Of a stretch of DNA of 64,000 bases, positions 7,856 through 17,262 are shown piece after piece. The number at the start of each line of letters is the position of its first letter. Position 1 is the stretch's first letter. Under the pieces are notes generated by a model. It ran no database searches and was not told the DNA's origin. It was given only the letters and a program-made list of their open reading frames with translations. The DNA lies in assembly GCA_000955785.1 (NCBI GenBank), contig JYOD01000084.1, forward strand, positions 1 through 64,000. Reading direction: 5' to 3'. The position numbers and the translations under genes are program-made. The DNA is from Burkholderiaceae bacterium 16 (GTDB lineage: Bacteria; Pseudomonadota; Gammaproteobacteria; Burkholderiales; Burkholderiaceae).

Positions 7856-9880
7856 ATGGCATGGAAACAGCGGGCGCGCATGGCGTGCGGCCTGGCCCTG
7901 GCGGGTACGGTAGCGGCATGCGGAGGCGGCGGCAACGACACGCCGGCGACGGCCGCCCCCGAGCAGAACAACACGGGGCCGGGCGGCGCCGCCAGCAAGA
8001 AGGTGCTGCTGGTCGGTGTGGATGGCGCCACCTACAGCCAGCTGCAGAGCGCAATGGCCCAGCGCAGCCTGCCCAACCTGGCCACGCTGGCAATCACGCC
8101 CGCCGCCACCGGTGGCAGGCTCGGCACCACCACCGAGCAGGTTCCGCTCAACGGCCCGAGCTGGGCCACCGTGCTCAGCGGCAGCTGGGCGGACCGCCAT
8201 GGGGTCACCGACGACGTGGCCGCGGCGGCCGGCCTGAAGGCGCCCAGCGTGTTCCAGTATTTGCGCGGCGCCAGCACCACCGCAGGCACAGCCCGGCTGC
8301 GCCTTGGCGGCGCGACCAGCGCGCCCCTGCTGCCGGCGCTGCTCAAGGCTGACGTCGCCGCGGGCAACCTCGATTCCCTGCGCGACTGCAATGCCGATGA
8401 CAACTGCGTGACGCAGGAGACCGTCAAGCTGGTGCAGTCGGGCTACGACGTGGTCTTCGCCCAGTACACGGCGCCCGATGCCGCGGCCGCCGCGCAAGGC
8501 TTCCAGGGCGGCGGTTACGCCACCGCGCTGTCGGGCTTCGACCAGGCGCTCGGCAAGCTGCTGGCGGCCGTGCAGGCGCGCCGCCAGGCCAATGCGAACG
8601 AAGACTGGCTGGTGGCCGTGACCACCAGCCACGGCCTGGACGCAACGGGCGCCACCACCACGCTGCCGACGGTGCAGAACCGCACCGCATTCGTCGCGCT
8701 CAACAAGCCGTTCAATGCGGCGCTGGCCAGCAACCTCCCCCCGGCGCCCGCCAATGCAACCGCGCTCTCGGCACTGCCGACCGAAGCCGACCTGTTGCCG
8801 ACCGTGCTCGCGCATACCGGCGTGGCGGTGCCTGCCGCCTCGTACAAGCTCGATGGCTCGGCCCTGACCGGCAACGTGGGCGTGCGCGCCTTGAGTTCCG
8901 TGGTGGGCGCCTTCAACGCATCGCTGCTGCTGTCCTGGCAGAACCCCACCACCGCCGGCGGCGACATGGCGCTGCTGCGCGACGGCGTGCAGATCGCCAC
9001 GCTGCCGGCCGGTACCACCAGCTACGAAGACAAGACGCTCAACGCGCCCGCCAGCGGCATCTATCGCTTCAACTACACGCTGGTGCGCAACGGCGTGCCC
9101 GCCTCGATGCTGGCGCAGATCAACTACGTCAAGCCGATCGTGCTGGCTGACACGCTGCGCAACAACCTGTCCGCTTACTACAGCTTCGAGACGCTGCCGG
9201 CAACCGACAGCAAGGGCACTACCACCATCGGCCCCTGGGTCCCCGGCACCGACGGCGGCTCGCTGGGCGGCGATAACTTTGGCGGCAAGTCGCTCAAGGT
9301 CGATTCGAGAATCGATGCCTACCAGCTCACGCAGAGCGGCGCCGATATCGCGCTCGCCCCGCAGTTCACCATCGGCTTCTGGTTCAAGTCCGACTGCACC
9401 CAGGGCAACGGCACCGGCGAGCCCATCCTGTCGAACAAGAACTATGTCTCGGGCAGCAACGCCGGCATCGCCCTCGGCCTGTTCGGCAGTTGCGAGATCC
9501 GCTTCAACATCGGCAGCGGCGGCAAGCGCGACGACATCCAGGGCATGAAGTTCAGCGCCAACCAGTGGGCCTACGTGGCTTTGTCGATCAACGCCACGGC
9601 CAAGACCTTCAGCGCCTACATCATCGATCCGGTGCTGGGGCTGCAGAAGACCGAAAACAAGGCCATCGCCAACACCGACGTGACCAAGCTCAACGGTCTC
9701 GCCACCAAGGTCTGGGGCATCAACGACGATGCCACGCATGCCTATGTGCCAAACAACAGCGGCGCGCTCAAGGGCGTGATGGAGTTCAACGACCTGGCCA
9801 TGTGGACGCGCCAGCTCAGCCTTGCCGAGCTGCAGACGATCACCGGCTCGCGCCAGCCGCTGTCCACGCTCAATCCCTGA
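7856..9880 (+). CDS. Alkaline-phosphatase-superfamily lipoprotein with LamG-like domain
   Basis: 674 residues. The start at 7856 gives a signal peptide ending in VAACGGGG (lipobox, Cys about 21). Residues about 40-350 resemble the type I phosphodiesterase/phosphatase fold: VLLVGVDGATYSQL, then LNGPSWATVLSGSWADRHGV around the expected nucleophile, and TSHGLD where most relatives have SDHG, so a metal-ligand Asp appears replaced. A fibronectin-like stretch follows, and about residues 440-670 form a concanavalin-A/LamG lectin-like domain (FTIGFWFKSDC). It probably sits on the outer membrane or periplasmic face and acts on phosphoesters or glycans beside the phospholipase C encoded downstream. 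Catalytic activity is uncertain because of the altered motif. Confidence 0.75.
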   Translation: MAWKQRARMACGLALAGTVAACGGGGNDTPATAAPEQNNTGPGGAASKKVLLVGVDGATYSQLQSAMAQRSLPNLATLAITPAATGGRLGTTTEQVPLNGPSWATVLSGSWADRHGVTDDVAAAAGLKAPSVFQYLRGASTTAGTARLRLGGATSAPLLPALLKADVAAGNLDSLRDCNADDNCVTQETVKLVQSGYDVVFAQYTAPDAAAAAQGFQGGGYATALSGFDQALGKLLAAVQARRQANANEDWLVAVTTSHGLDATGATTTLPTVQNRTAFVALNKPFNAALASNLPPAPANATALSALPTEADLLPTVLAHTGVAVPAASYKLDGSALTGNVGVRALSSVVGAFNASLLLSWQNPTTAGGDMALLRDGVQIATLPAGTTSYEDKTLNAPASGIYRFNYTLVRNGVPASMLAQINYVKPIVLADTLRNNLSAYYSFETLPATDSKGTTTIGPWVPGTDGGSLGGDNFGGKSLKVDSRIDAYQLTQSGADIALAPQFTIGFWFKSDCTQGNGTGEPILSNKNYVSGSNAGIALGLFGSCEIRFNIGSGGKRDDIQGMKFSANQWAYVALSINATAKTFSAYIIDPVLGLQKTENKAIANTDVTKLNGLATKVWGINDDATHAYVPNNSGALKGVMEFNDLAMWTRQLSLAELQTITGSRQPLSTLNP

Positions 9881-9906
9881 TTCCTCCCACGAGAGCAAAC
9901 GTGACC

Positions 9907-10092
9907 ATGAAGCCTTCTATTTCCTTCCTCGCACGGCCAGGCTGGCTGGCGGCACTGGCGCTGTGCGCCGCGCTGGCAGCCTGCGGCGGCGACTCCGCCG
10001 ACAACAATCCCGCCGATCCGGCCAAGCCGGCCCAGCCGGCCCAGCCCGGACAGCCTCCCGCGGCCACGCCGCAATTGCGCTGCGCGCCGTAG
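9907..10092 (+). CDS. Small Pro/Ala-rich lipoprotein
   Basis: 61 residues: a signal peptide, a lipobox LAACGG with Cys at about 26, and then only a short tail of Pro-Ala-Gln repeats (PAKPAQPAQPGQPP). It lies between the phosphatase-like lipoprotein and the phospholipase C on the same strand, 26 bases after the former. There is no catalytic domain, so it may tether or space a partner, or be the stub of a longer protein. The export signal is clear; the function is unknown. Confidence 0.65.
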   Translation: MKPSISFLARPGWLAALALCAALAACGGDSADNNPADPAKPAQPAQPGQPPAATPQLRCAP

Positions 10093-10172
10093 GGCGTCGA
10101 TTAGCGCCATATGGCACCCCGGCGCCGACCGGACGTCCGGCACAACCCGAACAGACCAGCCAGAAAACAAAG

Positions 10173-12326
10173 ATGAGCCTTCACAGCAGACGCAATTTCC
10201 TCAAGATGGCCAGCGGCGGCACCGCCGCTGCCGCGGCAATGGCCGCCTTCCCGCTGTCGATCCGCCGCGCGCTGGCGATTCCCGCCAACAACGCCACCCG
10301 CAGCATCCGCGACGTCGAGCACGTGGTGATCCTGATGCAGGAGAACCGCTCCTTCGACAATTACTTCGGCACCCTGAAGGGTGTGCGCGGCTTTGGCGAC
10401 CGCTTCCCGATCCCGCTGGCCGGCGGCCTCAATGTCTGGCAGCAGAGCTACACCAACCGCATCGTCCAGCCGTACCATCTCGACAGCGCGACCGGCAACG
10501 CACAGCGCGTCAGCGGCACGCCGCACAGCTACCCCGACGCCCAGAACGCCTGGGACCTGGGCCGCATGAACAAGTGGCCCACCTTCAAGAACACCCAGTC
10601 GATGGGCTACTACACCAAGAGCGAACTGGACTTCCAGTTCTCCCTGGCCGAAGCGTTCACGCTGTGCGACGCCTACCACTGCGGCTTCCACGGCGGCACC
10701 AACACCAACCGCCTGTTCCACTGGACCGGTACTAATGACCCCACCGGCGCCAATGGCGGCCCGGTGATCGACAACAGCGGCGACTCCATGGGCGCCTCCA
10801 CCGGCGGCTATCGCTGGACCACCTATCCGGAACGCCTGCAGACGGCCGGCGTGAGCTGGAAGGTCTACCAGAACATGCCGGACAACTTCACGGACAACCC
10901 GCTGGCTGGCTTCGTGCAGTACCGCAAGGCCAACGAGGCGCGCGGCAATGCCTCCAACGGCAGTCCCTACCCGGCCTATACCATCGCCGACGATGTGATC
11001 AACCCGCTTATCAAGGGCATCGGCAACACCATGCCGGACGGCGGCTTCCTGCAGGCACTGAAGGACGACATCGCCGCGGGCAGCCTGCCGCAGGTATCGT
11101 GGATCGTCGCGCCGGCGACCTACTCCGAGCACCCGGGGCCTTCCAGCCCGGTGCAGGGCGCCTGGTACACGCAGGAAGTGCTCAATGCGCTGACGGCCAA
11201 CCCGGACGTCTGGAGCAAAACCGTCCTGCTGATCAACTTCGACGAGAACGACGGCTTCTTCGATCACGTGCCGCCGCCGTGCGCGCCCGCCTATGACGCC
11301 AATGGCGTGCTGGCCGGCAACTCCACCATCGCCACCGACGGCGAATACCATACCGACAAGCATCCCTACGGCCCCGGCCCGCGCGTGCCGATGTATGTGG
11401 TCTCGCCGTGGAGCCGTGGCGGCTGGGTCAACTCGCAGGTGTTCGACCACACCTCGGTGCTGCGTTTCCTGGAGGCACGCTTCGGCATCGCCGAGCCCAA
11501 CATCAGCCCCTATCGCCGCGCCATCTGCGGGGACCTGCTGTCGGCCTTCAACTTCGTCAACCCCAACAGCGCGGTGCCGCCCGCCATGTCCGGCCTCACC
11601 AAGACCTCGGCCGACAGCGTGCGCACGGCACAGGAAGCCAAGCCCCAGGTCGCGCTGCCCAGCGTGGACTTCCAGAGCGCCAACCCGGCCAGTCAGGAAG
11701 TCGGCACCCGGCTCTCCCGCGCCCTGCCCTATGAGTTGCACGTGAGCGGCCGCGAGGACCCCAGCGCGCGCGCCATGTGGCTGCTGTTCAGCAATACCGG
11801 CACGGCCGCCGCCGTCTTCCACGTCTACGACCGCCTGCACCTGGACCGCGTGCCGCGCCGTTATGCGGTCGAGCCCGGCAAGCAGCTCAATGGCAGCTGG
11901 GATGTCTTCACCACCGACAATGGCAAATACGACCTGTGGGTACTGGGCCCGAACGGCTTCCATCGCAGCTTCCAGGGCGACGTCAGCACCGTGACGGCCG
12001 CCGGCGGCACCGCGCCGGAAATCCGCGTGTGCTACGACATTGCCAATGCCGCGGTCTACCTGACCATGATCAACACCGGCGCCGCGGCCTGCACCTTCAC
12101 CGTCACGCCCGCCGCCTACCGCGAAGACGGCCCCTGGACCTTCGAGATCCCGCCGGGCAAGCAGCTTGACCAGCACTGGCCGGTGGGCGCGCAGGGCAAC
12201 TGGTACGACTTCGTCGTCACCACCACCCAGGGCAGCTTCAGGCGGCGCTTTGCCGGCCGCCTGGAAACCGGCGCCGACGGGGTGTCCGACCCCGCGCTGG
12301 GCAAGCCCGCACGGGCAGTGCCCTGA
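10173..12326 (+). CDS. Phosphocholine-specific phospholipase C, Tat-exported
   Basis: 717 residues. It begins with a twin-arginine signal (SRRNFLKMA), so it should be folded in the cytoplasm and exported by Tat. The phosphoesterase core opens with HVVILMQENRSFDNYFGTLK, the signature of acid-phosphatase/PLC proteins. Further metal-site motifs are FHGGTNTNR and FDENDGFFDHVPPP, with GPGPRVPMYVVSPW later. Two C-terminal beta-rich repeats (about 520-610 and 620-700) match the DUF756 domains of non-haemolytic bacterial PLCs. It hydrolyses phosphatidylcholine-type lipids, giving phosphocholine and diacylglycerol, and may serve phosphate scavenging. It follows the two lipoprotein genes and ends in two strong hairpins. 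Confidence 0.92.
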   Translation: MSLHSRRNFLKMASGGTAAAAAMAAFPLSIRRALAIPANNATRSIRDVEHVVILMQENRSFDNYFGTLKGVRGFGDRFPIPLAGGLNVWQQSYTNRIVQPYHLDSATGNAQRVSGTPHSYPDAQNAWDLGRMNKWPTFKNTQSMGYYTKSELDFQFSLAEAFTLCDAYHCGFHGGTNTNRLFHWTGTNDPTGANGGPVIDNSGDSMGASTGGYRWTTYPERLQTAGVSWKVYQNMPDNFTDNPLAGFVQYRKANEARGNASNGSPYPAYTIADDVINPLIKGIGNTMPDGGFLQALKDDIAAGSLPQVSWIVAPATYSEHPGPSSPVQGAWYTQEVLNALTANPDVWSKTVLLINFDENDGFFDHVPPPCAPAYDANGVLAGNSTIATDGEYHTDKHPYGPGPRVPMYVVSPWSRGGWVNSQVFDHTSVLRFLEARFGIAEPNISPYRRAICGDLLSAFNFVNPNSAVPPAMSGLTKTSADSVRTAQEAKPQVALPSVDFQSANPASQEVGTRLSRALPYELHVSGREDPSARAMWLLFSNTGTAAAVFHVYDRLHLDRVPRRYAVEPGKQLNGSWDVFTTDNGKYDLWVLGPNGFHRSFQGDVSTVTAAGGTAPEIRVCYDIANAAVYLTMINTGAAACTFTVTPAAYREDGPWTFEIPPGKQLDQHWPVGAQGNWYDFVVTTTQGSFRRRFAGRLETGADGVSDPALGKPARAVP

Positions 12327-12334
12327 GCGAAGCC

Positions 12335-12370
12335 GGGCGGCGGCAGGGGCACCTGCCACTGCCGCCGCCC
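12335..12370 (+). terminator. Hairpin after phospholipase C gene (first)
   Basis: A perfect 12-bp stem, GGGCGGCGGCAG (12335-12346) against CTGCCGCCGCCC (12359-12370), lies nine bases after the stop codon. There is no T tract, so it would act as a pause or an mRNA-protecting structure unless paired with the second hairpin. Confidence 0.55.
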
Positions 12371-12386
12371 GTGCCGTCCATCCCTT

Positions 12387-12426
12387 GCACCATCGCACCG
12401 CCGTGCCAACGGCGGCGCGATGGTGC
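12387..12426 (+). terminator. Intrinsic terminator after phospholipase C gene (second)
   Basis: A 17-bp stem with one mismatch (12387-12403 against 12410-12426) and a six-base loop TGCCAA is followed by TTGT. It is the strongest hairpin in this part of the window and separates the PLC unit from the LysR gene. Confidence 0.75.
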
Positions 12427-12494
12427 TTGTCACATGAATTGTCATAATTCGCCGCTAGACTGGCGCGCTTGCCTTATTCCCACGGAAATCCCCC

Positions 12495-13364
12495 ATGCTC
12501 GGCGACCTGCTGACGACGTTTTATGAAGTGGCGCGGCAGGGCAGCATCACCACCGCCGCCAAGCAATTGCGCGTGAGCCAGCCGACGGTCACCGGCCGTA
12601 TCCGCCAGCTTGAAGAGAACTATGGCGTTGAGCTGTTCTACCGGCGTGCCGGCCGGGTCGACCTGAGCGACGTCGGCGTGGCCCTGATGCCGGTGGTGGA
12701 GCAACTGATGCAGCATGAAGGCAGCGCGGATTTCCTGCTGCGCAATGCCGGCAACCTGCATCTGGGCCATCTCCGCATTGGCGCCACCGGGCCTTATTAC
12801 ATCCTGAGAAGCGTGGCCGCATTCCGCGGGCGCCACCCCGCCATCGAGATCAGCATCGAGATCGGCAACTCGCAGCAGATGCTGGATGCGCTGTTCGAGT
12901 ACCGCATCGACGTCGCGGTCTCGTCGCACGCCGTCGACGACGATCGCCTTGCCCGCATCACCCTTGCCTCCGATCCGATGGTGCTGGTGGTCAACCAGGG
13001 CCATCCGCTGGCGCGCGCGCGCAGCGTCAGCCTGGCGCAACTCGGGGCCTGCCACCTGCTGGTGCGCGAGCATGGCTCGATGACGCGCAAGGCCACCGAG
13101 ACCGCGCTGGACAACGCCGGCGTGCCGTTGCCCGCGAGCACCGTGATCGGCAGCCGCGAAGCCATCTGCGAAGCGATCCGCCAGGGCCTCGGCGCCAGCG
13201 TGGTGCCGCTCGGCGAGGTCCCGCGCGACCCGGCGCTGTGCGTGGTGCCGTTCGCCAGCGACCCGCCCGTGCTGCACGAATATCTCTACTGCCTGCAAGG
13301 GCGCACGCACACGCGCCTGATCGGCGCCTTCCTGGAATGCCTGGCGCCGCGCGCGGCCGCGTAG
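12495..13364 (+). CDS. LysR family transcriptional regulator
   Basis: 289 residues. The N-terminal winged helix-turn-helix (about 4-62) includes SITTAAKQLRVSQPTVTGRI. The effector domain (about 90-285) contains LRIGATGPYYIL and a classic LysR fold ending LIGAFLECL. The target is unclear: the nearest same-strand gene is a HAD phosphatase 106 bases downstream, and there is no divergent partner. The organisation resembles CysB/NAC-like regulators linked to phosphonate or sulfonate use, but this is only a resemblance. Confidence 0.9.
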   Translation: MLGDLLTTFYEVARQGSITTAAKQLRVSQPTVTGRIRQLEENYGVELFYRRAGRVDLSDVGVALMPVVEQLMQHEGSADFLLRNAGNLHLGHLRIGATGPYYILRSVAAFRGRHPAIEISIEIGNSQQMLDALFEYRIDVAVSSHAVDDDRLARITLASDPMVLVVNQGHPLARARSVSLAQLGACHLLVREHGSMTRKATETALDNAGVPLPASTVIGSREAICEAIRQGLGASVVPLGEVPRDPALCVVPFASDPPVLHEYLYCLQGRTHTRLIGAFLECLAPRAAA

Positions 13365-13470
13365 GCGCGCACGAAATCCGCCAATAGCGGTATTGGAATT
13401 CTTGCGCCGCGCTTCATCCCCAGGTCATTGCCGGTACGCATGCTGCGGCTTTTCCGACCGGAGACGGCGC

Positions 13471-14169
13471 ATGTCCTGCCTTGCCTTGTTTGACCTCGAC
13501 CACACCTTGCTACCGCTGGATAGCGAATATGAATGGGCACGCTACCTGGTGGAAGTGGGTGCCGCGGATGCGCGCGACGTCGATGCCAACAATGCGCTGT
13601 GGCTGGCCGAGTACAGCGCCGGACGTCTCGATTTCCACCGCCATGCGAGCTTCGCCCTGGGCCTGCTGGCACGCCATCCGCGCGCGCGCCTGGAAGCCTG
13701 GCGCAGCGGCTTCATGCGCGACGTGATCGTGCCGGCCATCCGGCCCGAAGCGCGCGCCCTGCTGGCGTCCCATCGCGACGCCGGCGACCTGTGCTGCATC
13801 GTCACCGCGACCTGCCGTTTCGTCACCGAGCCGATTGCCCAGGCGCTGGACGTGCCCCACCTGATCGCGGTGGAGGCCGAGCGCGGGGCGCAGGACGAAT
13901 TCACCGGCGGCGTCGAGGGCGTGCCGAGTTTCGGCGCGGGCAAGATCGAGCGTGTTACGCAATGGCTGGGCGCCCTCGGCATGGCCTGGGACCAGTTCGG
14001 GCGCACGGTGTTCTACAGCGACTCGCGCAACGATATCCCGCTGCTCGAAGCCGTCAGCCACCCGGTGGCCACCAACCCGGATGCCGCGCTGCTCGCCCTG
14101 GCGGGCGTGCGTGGCTGGCCGGTACTGACGCTGTTTGCACCGCCGGTGCCGGTCCTCGCATCCGCCTGA
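13471..14169 (+). CDS. HAD-superfamily phosphatase (HAD-IB, SerB-like)
   Basis: 232 residues. Motif I is LFDLDHTLLPLDS (DxDxT nucleophile near residue 8), motif II lies in CCIVTATCRF, a Lys follows in GAGKIERV, and motif IV is FYSDSRNDIPLLE. This is the arrangement of HAD-IB phosphatases related to phosphoserine phosphatase. The start at 13471 follows GGAGACGGCGC. Relatives act on small phosphorylated metabolites such as phosphoserine or histidinol phosphate; the exact substrate cannot be read here. Confidence 0.88.
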   Translation: MSCLALFDLDHTLLPLDSEYEWARYLVEVGAADARDVDANNALWLAEYSAGRLDFHRHASFALGLLARHPRARLEAWRSGFMRDVIVPAIRPEARALLASHRDAGDLCCIVTATCRFVTEPIAQALDVPHLIAVEAERGAQDEFTGGVEGVPSFGAGKIERVTQWLGALGMAWDQFGRTVFYSDSRNDIPLLEAVSHPVATNPDAALLALAGVRGWPVLTLFAPPVPVLASA

Positions 14170-14426
14170 CAGGCGGCGCGCGTCATGGGGCTTTCACATT
14201 ACAGGGGGATGATGGCGGGCACGCTTTTATATCCGGACCGGCGCCAGCGCCTATATTGGCGTTAGCGATCATGATGATCGCATCGCCCCCGCCGGCCGCG
14301 CCTGGTTTGCCTGGCCGGCACAGATACCAAGGAACCGCTCTCGCCCATGTCCGATTGCCCGTCCCGCGTCAAACCCGCCGCTTGCGGCCCCGGCGCGGCG
14401 CGCCGGCCCCACTGACGCCACCGCGC

Positions 14427-15461
14427 ATGGCGCAGTCACCTACCGCCGACGATGGCCTGGCTGAAATGCAGCAACTGGAGGCCATCCTGGAAGCTGGCGC
14501 CGGTCGCCTGCACGCCTGCCGGGTGGGCGAGGTACAGGCGCGCGGCCAGCGCTTCCCGCTCTACACCGCCAGCATCGGCTCGAACGATCCGAACGCCCCC
14601 GCCATCGGTTTCTTTGCCGGCATCCACGGGCTTGAGCGCATCGGCACGCATCTGCTGCTCGACTATATGCGCATGCTGCTGTGGCGCCTGGAGTGGGACG
14701 CGTTGCTGGAGCGCCAGCTGCAATCGGTGCGGCTGTTGTTCATGCCCATCGTCAATCCGGGTGGCATGTGGGCCTCCACGCGCGCCAATCCCAACGGCGT
14801 GGACCTGATGCGCAACGCGCCGCAGGACGCGGTCGGCCGCGTGCCGCTGCTCGCCGGCGGGCAGCGCGTGGGGGCGTGGCTGCCGTGGTACCGCGGCAGG
14901 CGCGGCGCGCCCATGGAGACGGAGAGCGCGGCCGTGCTGCAAGTGGCGGCGCAGCAATTGCAGTGCCGCCCCCTGAGCTTTGCGCTGGATTGCCACTCGG
15001 GCTACGGCTGGGGCGACAGCATCTGGTTCCCCTACGCGCGCACCGCCGCGCCGATGGCGCACCTGCCGGAGATGTTCGCCCTGAAGACCATGTTCGAGCA
15101 GGCGCATCCGCACCACGGCTATGCCTTCGAGCCGCAGAGCCGCCAGTACCTGCTGCACGGCGACCTGTGGGACTGGGCCTACGACCACACGCCGCCCGGC
15201 AATATCTTCCTGCCGATGACGCTGGAGCTGGGTTCCTGGCTGTGGATCAAGAAAAATCCCCGCCAGTTGTTTTCGCGCCAGGGCATCTTCAACCCGGTCA
15301 AGGCGCATCGCACCGCGCGCGTGCTGCGCCGCCATGCCAACCTGCTCGATTTCCTGGGGCGCGTAGCCTACGCGCCAGAGCGCTGGTTGCCGCAAGGGCA
15401 ACGCCGGGAGGCACTGCTCGAGCTGGCGACGGCACAGTGGCAAGACGGCAAGCCCCGATGA
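14427..15461 (+). CDS. M14 family zinc carboxypeptidase-like protein
   Basis: 344 residues from this start. The zinc ligands are visible as HGLE in FFAGIHGLERIGTHLL and His in LDCHSGYGWGD, with the catalytic Glu likely in MTLELGSW, the M14 order. It should cleave C-terminal residues of peptides or a peptidoglycan peptide; no signal peptide is evident from this start. The start is uncertain: no strong ribosome-binding site precedes 14427, and an upstream ATG at 14271 or a downstream one at 14466 are alternatives. Its stop overlaps the next start (ATGA), so the two genes form a unit. Confidence 0.78.
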   Translation: MAQSPTADDGLAEMQQLEAILEAGAGRLHACRVGEVQARGQRFPLYTASIGSNDPNAPAIGFFAGIHGLERIGTHLLLDYMRMLLWRLEWDALLERQLQSVRLLFMPIVNPGGMWASTRANPNGVDLMRNAPQDAVGRVPLLAGGQRVGAWLPWYRGRRGAPMETESAAVLQVAAQQLQCRPLSFALDCHSGYGWGDSIWFPYARTAAPMAHLPEMFALKTMFEQAHPHHGYAFEPQSRQYLLHGDLWDWAYDHTPPGNIFLPMTLELGSWLWIKKNPRQLFSRQGIFNPVKAHRTARVLRRHANLLDFLGRVAYAPERWLPQGQRREALLELATAQWQDGKPR

Positions 15462-16219
15462 GCGACTGGATCCTGCTGCGCGGCCTGACGCGCGAGACAC
15501 GCCATTGGGGCGCCTTGCCGGGTGTGCTGCAAACCACCGCCGGCATCAGGCCCATCGCCATGCTGGATCTGCCGGGCAACGGCGTGGAGGCAGCCGGGCG
15601 CGCGCCGGCCAGCGTGGCTGCCATGGTGGAATTCATGCGTGAACGTGCCCGCGAGCGGGCGCTGGCCCCGCCCTACCGGCTGCTGGCGATGTCACTGGGC
15701 GCCATGGTGGCGGCGGAATGGGCGCGGCGCCATCCGGGGGAGATCGGGGCACTGGTGCTGATCAACACCAGCATGCGGCCGTTCTGCGCGCTGACGGAAC
15801 GCCTGCCGCCGCGCAACTGGCCCGCACTGCTTGGCATGGCGCTGCGCTGGCACCACGCCGCTTACTGCGAGCGCACCGTCCACCGGCTGACTTGCAACAC
15901 CAGCGCGGCACGCGCCGCCGACGTAGCCGCGTGGTGTGCGATTCGCGCCAGCGCGCCGGTAAGCCGCGCCAACGCGCTGCGCCAGCTGTGGGCAGCGGCG
16001 CGTTATGAGGCCGCGTCCAGGCCGCCGGCCTGCCCGACGCTGGTGCTGTCATCGGCGGCGGACCGCCTGGTCGATCCCGCTTGCTCGGCGCATCTCGCCG
16101 CGGCCTGGCGCGTGCTGCACCGCCGCCATCCCTGGGCGGGCCACGACCTGCCGCACGACGATCCGGCGTGGCTGGCCGCCACCATGGCCTGGTGGCTGGC
16201 GAGCGGAGGCGTGCGTTAG
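15458..16219 (+). CDS. Alpha/beta hydrolase
   Basis: 253 residues. A nucleophile-elbow-like motif LLAMSLGAM (xxSxG, with Ala in place of the first Gly) lies near residue 78. The acid is probably in SSAADRLVDP, and the His in WAGHDLPHDDP. Proteins of this size and layout are esterases or thioesterases of the BioH/YbgC-neighbour kind. Translation is coupled to the M14 peptidase by a four-base overlap, suggesting a shared peptide- or ester-degrading task. Confidence 0.82.
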   Translation: MSDWILLRGLTRETRHWGALPGVLQTTAGIRPIAMLDLPGNGVEAAGRAPASVAAMVEFMRERARERALAPPYRLLAMSLGAMVAAEWARRHPGEIGALVLINTSMRPFCALTERLPPRNWPALLGMALRWHHAAYCERTVHRLTCNTSAARAADVAAWCAIRASAPVSRANALRQLWAAARYEAASRPPACPTLVLSSAADRLVDPACSAHLAAAWRVLHRRHPWAGHDLPHDDPAWLAATMAWWLASGGVR

Positions 16220-16277
16220 CGGGGCATGGGGAAAAGACGCCCCGGGGCTGCCCGCGCGCCCCGTGCAGCACCTGCGG

Positions 16278-17262
16278 CTACGATGCCGCCGCGATTGCGC
16301 ACGGCCCGATCACGGCATGGACACGACGGAAGTATTCGAGAGGCTGCGGGCGCCCGAGCAGGAATCCCTGCGCCTCGTCGCAGCCTTCGGCCAGCAGTAG
16401 GCTGAGCTGCTCGTCGGTCTCCACGCCTTCGGCCAGCACCGGGATCGCCAGGCTCTGGCCCAGGGCAAGAATGGCGCGGATGATGGCCTTGGCTTGCTGG
16501 CTGCCGGAAATCTCCGCGATAAAGGTGCGGTCCAGCTTGATCTTGTCGAAGGGGAAGGAGCGCAAGGTATCCAGCGAGGAGTAGCCCGTGCCGAAATCGT
16601 CGATGGCGATGGTAACGCCCAGCGCCTTGATACGGCGCAGGATGTCCAGCGCCCGATCCTTGTCGCCGATGATGGTCGACTCGGTGATCTCGAGTTCGAG
16701 CCTGCCGGCGGCCAGCCCGGTTTCCTCCAGCACGTGCGCCACCATGGTGACCAGGTTGCCGTGGGTAATCTGCACCGGAGACAGGTTGACGGAGATCTTC
16801 CTTGGATAGGTCCACTGCGCGGCCTCCCGGCACGCGGTACGCAGGACCCACTCGCCGATCGGCAGGATGGCGCCGCACTCTTCGGCCAGCGGAATGAAAT
16901 CGTCCGGCGGAATCAGTCCCCGCTCCGGATGGTGCCAGCGCAGCAGCACCTCGCAGCCGATCACCTCGCCGCTGGCAATGGCGGTCTGCACCTGATAGTC
17001 CAGCACGAACTGGTGCGCGGCGATGGCGGTCCACGGCGCTCGCGTTCCGCCTCGTCCATCCGGCTCTCGTAGAAACAGATTGACTCCGACAGGCTGCCCT
17101 TGGCGCGATACATCGCCAGGTCGGTATTGCTGACCAGCTGGTCGCGATGGGCCCCGTCGCCGGGGAAGATCGCGATGCCGATGCTGGCGCCCGTGGTCAG
17201 GTCGAAGCCGTCTAGCCGCACGGGTTCGCTCAGGCAAGTCACCAGGCGGGCGGTAAACCATC
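16278..17262 (-). pseudogene. Broken GGDEF-EAL protein (EAL domain intact)
   Basis: The remaining part reads in two frames. Bases about 17262-17040 encode the end of a GGDEF domain (ARLVTCLSEPVRLDGFD, then GASIGIAIFP and DLAMYRAKG). The frame then shifts near 17035-17050, where the linker to the EAL domain is also shortened. Bases about 17030-16278 encode a full EAL domain (ECEVLLRWHHPE-like start, SVNLSPVQ, ELEITES, AIDDFGTGYSSL, KIKLDRTFI, AEGVETDEQ), which hydrolyses cyclic-di-GMP in intact relatives. The 5' part, with any sensor domain and the GGDEF site, is missing and is replaced by the start of an IS5-type transposase. In one frame the IS start and the EAL domain form a continuous 358-codon frame, so a hybrid protein could still be made. 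Confidence 0.82.

Noticed and set aside
5682..8093. Very long reverse-strand open frame of about 800 codons opposite the TetR and MFS genes.
   Set aside because: Composition is Arg/Gly/Ala/Gln-rich without domains, a typical antisense shadow of GC-rich coding DNA; the forward genes have clear motifs.
11777..12169. Short open frames in other frames within the phospholipase C gene.
   Set aside because: Shadow frames; the C-terminal repeats of the PLC in the main frame explain the region.
12427..12445. TTGTCA repeated twice upstream of the LysR gene, a possible Pho box.
   Set aside because: The spacing is 13 bases, not the 11 used by PhoB, and the LysR gene has no phosphate link. I left it out of the regulatory sites.
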